Origin: Microbacterium sp.
GTDB taxonomy: Bacteria > Actinomycetota > Actinomycetes > Actinomycetales > Microbacteriaceae
Assembly (NCBI GenBank): GCA_031277945.1
Contig: JAITLK010000002.1
Location: 434,001-498,000 of the forward strand
Direction: 5' to 3'
DNA: 64,000 nucleotides
Position numbers and translations under genes: made by a program. The stretch's first letter is position 1, and every line of letters starts with the position of its first letter. Of the stretch, positions 60,314-64,000 are shown piece after piece. The notes below the pieces were generated by a model. That model was not told the DNA's origin. It saw only the letters and a program-made list of their open reading frames with translations, and made no database searches.

Positions 60314-60371
60314 GGAAAAGGGCTCGTCCTTTAGTTCTTCAATGGGAAAGTCTGCATCGGCCGAAGCCGGC

Positions 60372-60578
60372 TCAGTCCGCGTTGCGCTTGGCCTTGTCGA
60401 CGATGGCCACGAGCTCCGCCTCCTGCTCGTGGTACGCCTCACTCATGCGCTCCGTGAACTCGGTGATCCGGGCGTCGAGTTCGGCGAGAGCCTCACGACC
60501 ACGAGGGTCCTTGTTGACGAAGTGGGCGGCGACGAAGCCCGCCGCGATTCCGACCAGGAACCAGAGCAGCTTCTTCAT
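60372..60578 (-). CDS. YtxH-like small membrane protein
   Basis: A 68-residue protein with an N-terminal transmembrane helix (about residues 4-20, LLWFLVGIAAGFVAAHF) and a charged helical tail rich in Glu that should form a coiled coil. Similar small proteins lie between rpsD and alaS in actinobacteria; function unknown. GAAAGG lies six bases before the ATG, and the start overlaps the stop of an upstream 21-codon ORF (ATGA). Confidence 0.85.
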   Translation of the reverse strand: MKKLLWFLVGIAAGFVAAHFVNKDPRGREALAELDARITEFTERMSEAYHEQEAELVAIVDKAKRNAD

Positions 60579-60640
60579 GTTTCGCCTTTCGATGTGTTCG
60601 TCCGTGCACGCTGACACGAGGAGCGGGTGATCCGCGGCAT
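60575..60640 (-). CDS. Candidate 21-codon leaderless leader ORF coupled to the YtxH gene
   Basis: An ATG at 60640 lies exactly six bases after a TACGAT -10 box, so the transcript would begin at this codon. The frame encodes 21 residues, MPRITRSSCQRARTNTSKGE followed by T, basic and Ser/Thr-rich with one Cys, and stops at TGA overlapping the ATG of the YtxH gene (ATGA). It has no resemblance to a known protein. It is more likely a coupling or leader ORF for the YtxH-alaS-ruvX-mltG-aro cluster than a functional peptide. Confidence 0.5.
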   Translation of the reverse strand: MPRITRSSCQRARTNTSKGET

Positions 60641-60646
60641 CCCTCC

Positions 60647-60652
60647 ATCGTA
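60647..60652 (-). promoter_or_regulatory. -10 box TACGAT upstream of the leader ORF and alaS cluster
   Basis: TACGAT ends six bases (GGAGGG) before the ATG at 60640 and 24 bases past the rpsD terminator, so it should be the start of the YtxH-alaS transcript. Confidence 0.55.
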
Positions 60653-60675
60653 GACGGCGATGGCGCCGGGGACGA

Positions 60676-60709
60676 CGAAGGGGCGCCGGGATATCCCGAC
60701 GCCCCTTCG
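60676..60709. terminator. Hairpin terminator after rpsD
   Basis: CGAAGGGGCG pairs with CGCCCCTTCG, with an inner CGGG-ATAT-CCCG stem separated by one mismatched pair. It starts 12 bases after the rpsD stop. Confidence 0.88.
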
Positions 60710-60721
60710 AAGGTGCTGTGA

Positions 60722-61351
60722 TCAGCGAGCTGCGTAGTACTCGACGACGAGCTGGACTTCACAGGTCACGGGGACCTCGGCACGCTTCGGGCGACGCTCG
60801 AGCTTCGCCTGCAGCTTGTCGAGCTCCACCGAGAGGTAGCCCGGAACCGGGGGCAGAACGTCGGCGTGACCGCCGGCGGCTGCGACCTGGAACGGCTCGA
60901 GGCCCTCGCTCTTGGCCTTGACGTGGATCGTCTGACCCGGCTTCACACGGAAGGACGGGCGGTCGACGAGCTTGCCGTCGACGAGGATGTGACGGTGCAC
61001 GACGAGCTGGCGAGCCTGTGCGGTGGTGCGGGCGAACCCGGCACGGAGCACGAGCGCGTCCAGACGGACCTCGAGGAGCTCGACCAGGTTCTCACCGGTC
61101 AGACCCTCGATGCGGCGAGCCTCGTTGAAGGCGATGCGGAGCTGCTTCTCGCGGATGCCGTACTGGGCGCGCAGACGCTGCTTCTCGCGCAGACGAACGG
61201 CGTAGTCGCTGTCAGCCTTGCGCTTGGTGCGGCCGTGCTCACCGGGAGCGTAGGGACGCTTCTCGAGGATACGGGCGGCCTTCGGGGTGAGGGCGATACC
61301 GAGCGAGCGCGACAGGCGCGCCTTGCTACGGGTACGGGACTTCGTCGACAC
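60722..61351 (-). CDS. rpsD: 30S ribosomal protein S4
   Basis: A 209-residue primary 16S rRNA-binding protein. The N-terminus is the zinc-free form (RSKARLSRSLGIALTPKAARILEKRPYAPGEHG), and the S4 RNA-binding domain covers RLDALVLRAGFARTTAQARQLVVHRHILVDGKLVDRPSFRVKPGQTI. GTG start with AAAGGAG five bases upstream. It is monocistronic here, not in an alpha operon as in E. coli. Confidence 0.98.
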   Translation of the reverse strand: MSTKSRTRSKARLSRSLGIALTPKAARILEKRPYAPGEHGRTKRKADSDYAVRLREKQRLRAQYGIREKQLRIAFNEARRIEGLTGENLVELLEVRLDALVLRAGFARTTAQARQLVVHRHILVDGKLVDRPSFRVKPGQTIHVKAKSEGLEPFQVAAAGGHADVLPPVPGYLSVELDKLQAKLERRPKRAEVPVTCEVQLVVEYYAAR

Positions 61352-61548
61352 GAAGTCTCCTTTCCTGGGACGTGGTCGCGACGTTCACGACTCACGGACG
61401 TATCTCCACTCCCTCGCCCGCCTGGTGCGCACGCCGGGGCGCGCCATACGGTGATGCAGAGGAAGGGGATGCTCGATATCGGTAGATCGAGCCGATCAAG
61501 CTTACCAGATCGAGGTCGGCACCCGAAGGGGGTCTGCGCGGCGGCGCG
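61352..61548 (-). promoter_or_regulatory. rpsD upstream region, probable long leader
   Basis: These 197 bases separate rarA from rpsD. TAAGCT (61499-61504) is a candidate -10 box, which would give a leader of about 140 bases. Several GATCG/CGATC repeats occur at 61470-61500. Such a leader could support S4 autoregulation, but I recognise no defined motif. Confidence 0.35.
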
Positions 61549-62868
61549 TCATCCTCCGAGAATTCGGCGGATGCGTTCGAGCCGCGCCTGGACGTCCCGT
61601 TCTGCGCCCAGCGCCTTGGGGTTGTAGTACCGCTTTCCCACGAGCTCGTCGGGAAGGTACTGCTGAGCGGCAACGCCCACCTCGGTGTCGTGCGGATAGA
61701 CGTAACCCTTGCCGTGCCCCAGGCGCTTCGCACCGGCGTAGTGCGCATCGCGCAGGTGCTTGGGAACGCGCCCGAAGCCGCCGCCGCGAACATCGGCGAT
61801 GGCCGCGTCGATCGCGGCGTAAGCGGCGTTCGACTTCGCGGTGGTGGCGAGGTAGATGGTGGCCTCTGCCAACGGGATGCGTCCCTCCGGCATGCCGATG
61901 AACGCCACGGCATCCGCGGCCGCCACCGCGATCTGCAGCGCTTGCGGATCGGCGAGGCCGATGTCCTCCGCAGCGGAGATCACGAGACGACGCGCGATGA
62001 AACGCGGGTCCTCCCCCGCCTCGATCATGCGGGCGAGGTAGTGGATGGCGGCATCGGGGTCAGACCCTCGGATCGACTTGATGAACGCGCTGATCACGTC
62101 GTAGTGCTCGTCGCCCTGGCGGTCGTACCGCAGCAGCGCCCGGTCCACCGCCTGCGCCACCACGTCGGCGGTCACAACGGCTGTGCCGTCGTCTCCCACC
62201 TCGGCCACGGTGGCTGCGGCCTCCAGTGCGGTGAGTGCGCGTCGCGCGTCGCCGGAGGCGAGGTGCACGAGGGCGGCGACCGCCTCATCCTCGATGCGCA
62301 CCGCATCGGCCAGCCCGCGCGGGTCCGTGACGGCGCGGCGCACGAGCACCGCGAGGTCTTCATCGGTCAGCTGCTGGAGCGTGAGCAGGAGCGAGCGCGA
62401 GAGCAGAGGCGAGATGATGGAGAAGGACGGGTTCTCGGTCGTCGCCGCGATGAGGATGACCCAGCCGTTCTCGACGCCGGGAAGCAAAGCGTCCTGCTGC
62501 GCCTTGGTGAAGCGGTGGATCTCATCGAGGAACAAGATGGTGGTGCGGCCGTACAGATCGCGCTGATCCAGGGCCTCCTGCATCACCTCACGGACGTCCT
62601 TCACTCCGGCGGTGATGGCGGAGAGCTCCACGAATCGTCGCCCGGAGGAACGCGCGATCGCCTGCGCGAGCGTGGTCTTCCCCGTGCCCGGGGGTCCCCA
62701 CAGAATCACGGACACCGCTCCCGGGCTGGCATCGGGGTCTGCCAGCTTGACCAACGGGGAACCCGGACGAAGCAGGTGCTGCTGGCCGGCGACCTCGTCG
62801 AGCGAGGTGGGGCGCATCCGCACGGCCAGCGGCGTCTGGCCCTGGTGCAGCGCGGTGGGTCGGTTCAT
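61549..62868 (-). CDS. rarA: Replication-associated recombination protein A
   Basis: A 439-residue AAA+ ATPase (also MgsA) acting at stalled forks. Walker A is in [19 protein letters not shown], Walker B in [21 protein letters not shown], sensor 1 in [12 protein letters not shown], and the C-terminal tetramerisation domain ends in [19 protein letters not shown]. The ATG at 62868 is six bases from TAGCCT. Confidence 0.97.
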   Translation of the reverse strand: MNRPTALHQGQTPLAVRMRPTSLDEVAGQQHLLRPGSPLVKLADPDASPGAVSVILWGPPGTGKTTLAQAIARSSGRRFVELSAITAGVKDVREVMQEALDQRDLYGRTTILFLDEIHRFTKAQQDALLPGVENGWVILIAATTENPSFSIISPLLSRSLLLTLQQLTDEDLAVLVRRAVTDPRGLADAVRIEDEAVAALVHLASGDARRALTALEAAATVAEVGDDGTAVVTADVVAQAVDRALLRYDRQGDEHYDVISAFIKSIRGSDPDAAIHYLARMIEAGEDPRFIARRLVISAAEDIGLADPQALQIAVAAADAVAFIGMPEGRIPLAEATIYLATTAKSNAAYAAIDAAIADVRGGGFGRVPKHLRDAHYAGAKRLGHGKGYVYPHDTEVGVAAQQYLPDELVGKRYYNPKALGAERDVQARLERIRRILGG

Positions 62869-62874
62869 CTCTCC

Positions 62875-62880
62875 AGGCTA
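62875..62880 (-). promoter_or_regulatory. -10 box TAGCCT, leaderless promoter of rarA
   Basis: TAGCCT ends six bases (GGAGAG) before the ATG at 62868, the same layout as hisE and polA. Confidence 0.6.
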
Positions 62881-62971
62881 GCCCTGGGCACCGACACGCA
62901 AACCATCGGCCGCTGACGGCGCGGCACCGGGCTGTCGCCGTGGCGTTTTGCCGCCCCGCCGCACCACTCAG

Positions 62972-62977
62972 TAGGCT
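62972..62977 (+). promoter_or_regulatory. -10 box TAGGCT of the Pro/Ser-rich membrane protein gene
   Basis: TAGGCT predicts a leader of about 39 bases before GTG 63023, which includes the AGGAGGT ribosome binding site. Confidence 0.5.
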
Positions 62978-63022
62978 CATCCGCAGTGCGCCCGCGGGGG
63001 CGCCGCTGACAGGAGGTGGCGC

Positions 63023-63457
63023 GTGGCGTCCGGAGGCAAATCTGCTCGTGAAGAGCGCGATCGTCAGCGCGCGGCGCGAGAGCGTGCTCGCGTCTACGAG
63101 GCGCGAGTCCAGGTCCACCAGCAGCGTGCCGCCCGTCGCCGTCGTGACAACATCATCGTCGGCATCGTCGGTGGGGTGATCGTGCTGGGCGTTTTCGGCT
63201 CACAGGCTGCATACTTCCTCGCCGGCCCCGGCGTACCGGAACCTACGCCCTCCCCGACCTCGACGCTCGCCCCGAGCTCCCCGACCTCGACGCTCGCCCC
63301 GAGCGTTTCGCCTGCACCGACGGCCCAGCCGAGCGATTCGGCAACCCCGGCCAGCAGCCCGGAGGCGAGCGCATCGCCGTCGGCCGCTCCCCGCACGCCG
63401 GCCGCATCCGCCGCCCCATCGGCGTCGTCGACCGCGAGCCCGGCGCCCACGAAGTAG
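63023..63457 (+). CDS. Membrane protein with Pro/Ser/Ala-rich external tail
   Basis: A 144-residue protein without a recognised domain. Residues 1-42 are strongly basic and probably helical, residues about 44-67 form one transmembrane helix (NIIVGIVGGVIVLGVFGSQAAYFLAG), and the rest is a low-complexity Ala/Pro/Ser/Thr tail expected outside the cell. AGGAGGT lies five bases before the GTG at 63023. A 27-bp tandem duplication lies in the tail. It precedes the DUF349 gene. Confidence 0.75.
   Translation: MASGGKSAREERDRQRAARERARVYEARVQVHQQRAARRRRDNIIVGIVGGVIVLGVFGSQAAYFLAGPGVPEPTPSPTSTLAPSSPTSTLAPSVSPAPTAQPSDSATPASSPEASASPSAAPRTPAASAAPSASSTASPAPTK
63251..63304 (+). repeat. Perfect 27-bp tandem duplication in a coding region
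   Basis: Two identical 27-bp units (63251-63277 and 63278-63304) each encode a nine-residue SPTSTLAPS-type segment. Perfect identity at third codon positions suggests a recent duplication or slippage. Confidence 0.9.
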
Positions 63458-63524
63458 CACGGGCGACCCGGGTGCGCTTCATCGCGACGCGCCCGACACA
63501 CTGCGCGGGAGCGGATGCTCGTAT

Positions 63525-63530
63525 TAGGCT
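63525..63530 (+). promoter_or_regulatory. -10 box TAGGCT of the DUF349 gene
   Basis: TAGGCT predicts a start near 63537 and a leader of about 44 bases ending in AAGGAG, six bases before the GTG at 63581. Confidence 0.5.
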
Positions 63531-63580
63531 GGTGGGGTCCTTTCCGCCTCCACACGGCACAGCCGCGCAAGGAGTTTCAC

Positions 63581-64000
63581 GTGTCTGCCACAGATTCCGC
63601 CAACAACGAGACCTCGGCCACCGACGCCCCCGTCGATAACGCTTCGGTGGAGAACGCTCCAGCCGAGACGGTCGAGACCGATACCGCAGCTGCCGCCGAG
63701 CCCGCTGCTGAGGCTCCCGCAGCGGAGGGTGCCGCAGCGGAGGGTGCCGCACCCGCAGAGGACGCCGCACCCGCCGAGGACGCCGCACCCACCGAGGAAG
63801 CCGCACCCACCGAGGACGCGGCGCCCAGCGAAGACGCCGCACCCGGCGAAGACGCGGCAACCGCCGAGGCATCCGCCTCTCCGGCTTCCCCCGCCCCGGG
63901 CCCGCGCGCGGTCCCGTCCCCGGCATCGATTCGCCCGCGCCCTGTTGCTCCGGCCGGCTCGGACTCCTCCGAGTTCGGTCGCGCTGAGGCAGACGGAACG
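63581..64000 (+). CDS. DUF349 domain protein, N-terminal part
   Basis: The first 140 residues are seen; the gene runs past the window. An acidic Ala/Glu/Pro-rich region includes about six imperfect six-residue repeats of the form AAPAED (roughly residues 50-85), a degenerate 18-bp DNA repeat. It is followed by a Pro/Arg linker and SSEFGRAEADGT, which matches the start of the folded part of actinobacterial DUF349 proteins. Function of the family is unknown. GTG 63581 has AAGGAG six bases upstream. Confidence 0.8.
   Translation, partial: MSATDSANNETSATDAPVDNASVENAPAETVETDTAAAAEPAAEAPAAEGAAAEGAAPAEDAAPAEDAAPTEEAAPTEDAAPSEDAAPGEDAATAEASASPASPAPGPRAVPSPASIRPRPVAPAGSDSSEFGRAEADGT

Noticed and set aside
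57590..60334. A plus-strand frame of about 900 codons opposite alaS
   Set aside because: It mirrors the alaS codon pattern and has no motif; alaS is certain on the other strand.
60314..60371. A T-box or other tRNA-sensing leader before alaS
   Set aside because: The 58-base gap has only a ribosome binding site and no specifier loop or T-box sequence.

Overview
The window is about 64 kb of high-GC chromosomal DNA from an actinobacterium. Gene content and order point to Microbacteriaceae, most likely Microbacterium or a close relative. The main pointers are an HGxxPAAW small membrane protein upstream of trpC, an mIHF-like domain fused to guanylate kinase, an ANTAR response regulator of the PdtaR type, a PriA without helicase motifs, and many promoters of the form TANNNT-N6-start codon that imply leaderless mRNAs. 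I see no prophage, insertion sequence, CRISPR array or rRNA. The region looks like a stable core-genome segment, and no gene-free stretch exceeds 300 bp.

Layout. 1-7.9 kb: MFS transporter (cut by the window edge), LLM flavin oxidoreductase, DUF885 peptidase-like protein, polA, hotdog thioesterase and the PdtaR-type regulator. 8.0-11.2 kb: tRNA-Leu(CAA), then a TPP riboswitch driving thiM-thiE-thiD/tenA. 11.2-14.2 kb: a small membrane protein diverging from a ChaA-family cation antiporter, whose leader carries two ACGA-loop hairpins matching the guanidine-II (mini-ykkC) riboswitch pattern, and then pyruvate kinase. 14.2-27.3 kb (all minus strand): hisE-hisG-hisF-hisI, a Trp-operon membrane protein, HGxxPAAW-trpC-trpB-trpA, lgt, gltB and gltD. 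27.3-33.9 kb (minus): rpoZ, metK, priA, fmt, rsmB, rpe. 34.0-43.5 kb (minus): a tightly overlapping pyrimidine operon pyrR-pyrB-pyrC-PH protein-carA-carB-pyrF-gmk, with a PyrR-type RNA loop at the pyrR ribosome binding site. 43.5-52.1 kb: an MBL-Rieske fusion protein, thrC, a YdcF-like protein, efp-nusB, aroQ diverging from a GrpB-family protein, an alpha/beta hydrolase, a GNAT protein and a PhnB-like protein. 52.1-64 kb: rpsD, a YtxH-like protein with a coupled 21-codon leader ORF, alaS, ruvX, mltG, aroE, aroC, aroK and aroB (minus), then rarA (minus), a Pro/Ser-rich membrane protein and the start of a DUF349 protein (plus).

How the genes fit together. Most genes serve core biosynthesis (histidine, tryptophan, chorismate, pyrimidines, threonine, thiamine salvage, nitrogen assimilation) and translation or DNA maintenance. 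Regulation visible in the sequence is largely RNA-level: a TPP riboswitch, a candidate guanidine-II riboswitch, a PyrR-binding loop, a hairpin enclosing the gltB ribosome binding site and a leader ORF before the alaS cluster. The most noteworthy items are the guanidine-II-like leader in front of a ChaA-type antiporter, the recurring leaderless promoter grammar, and the leaderless coupled leader ORF.
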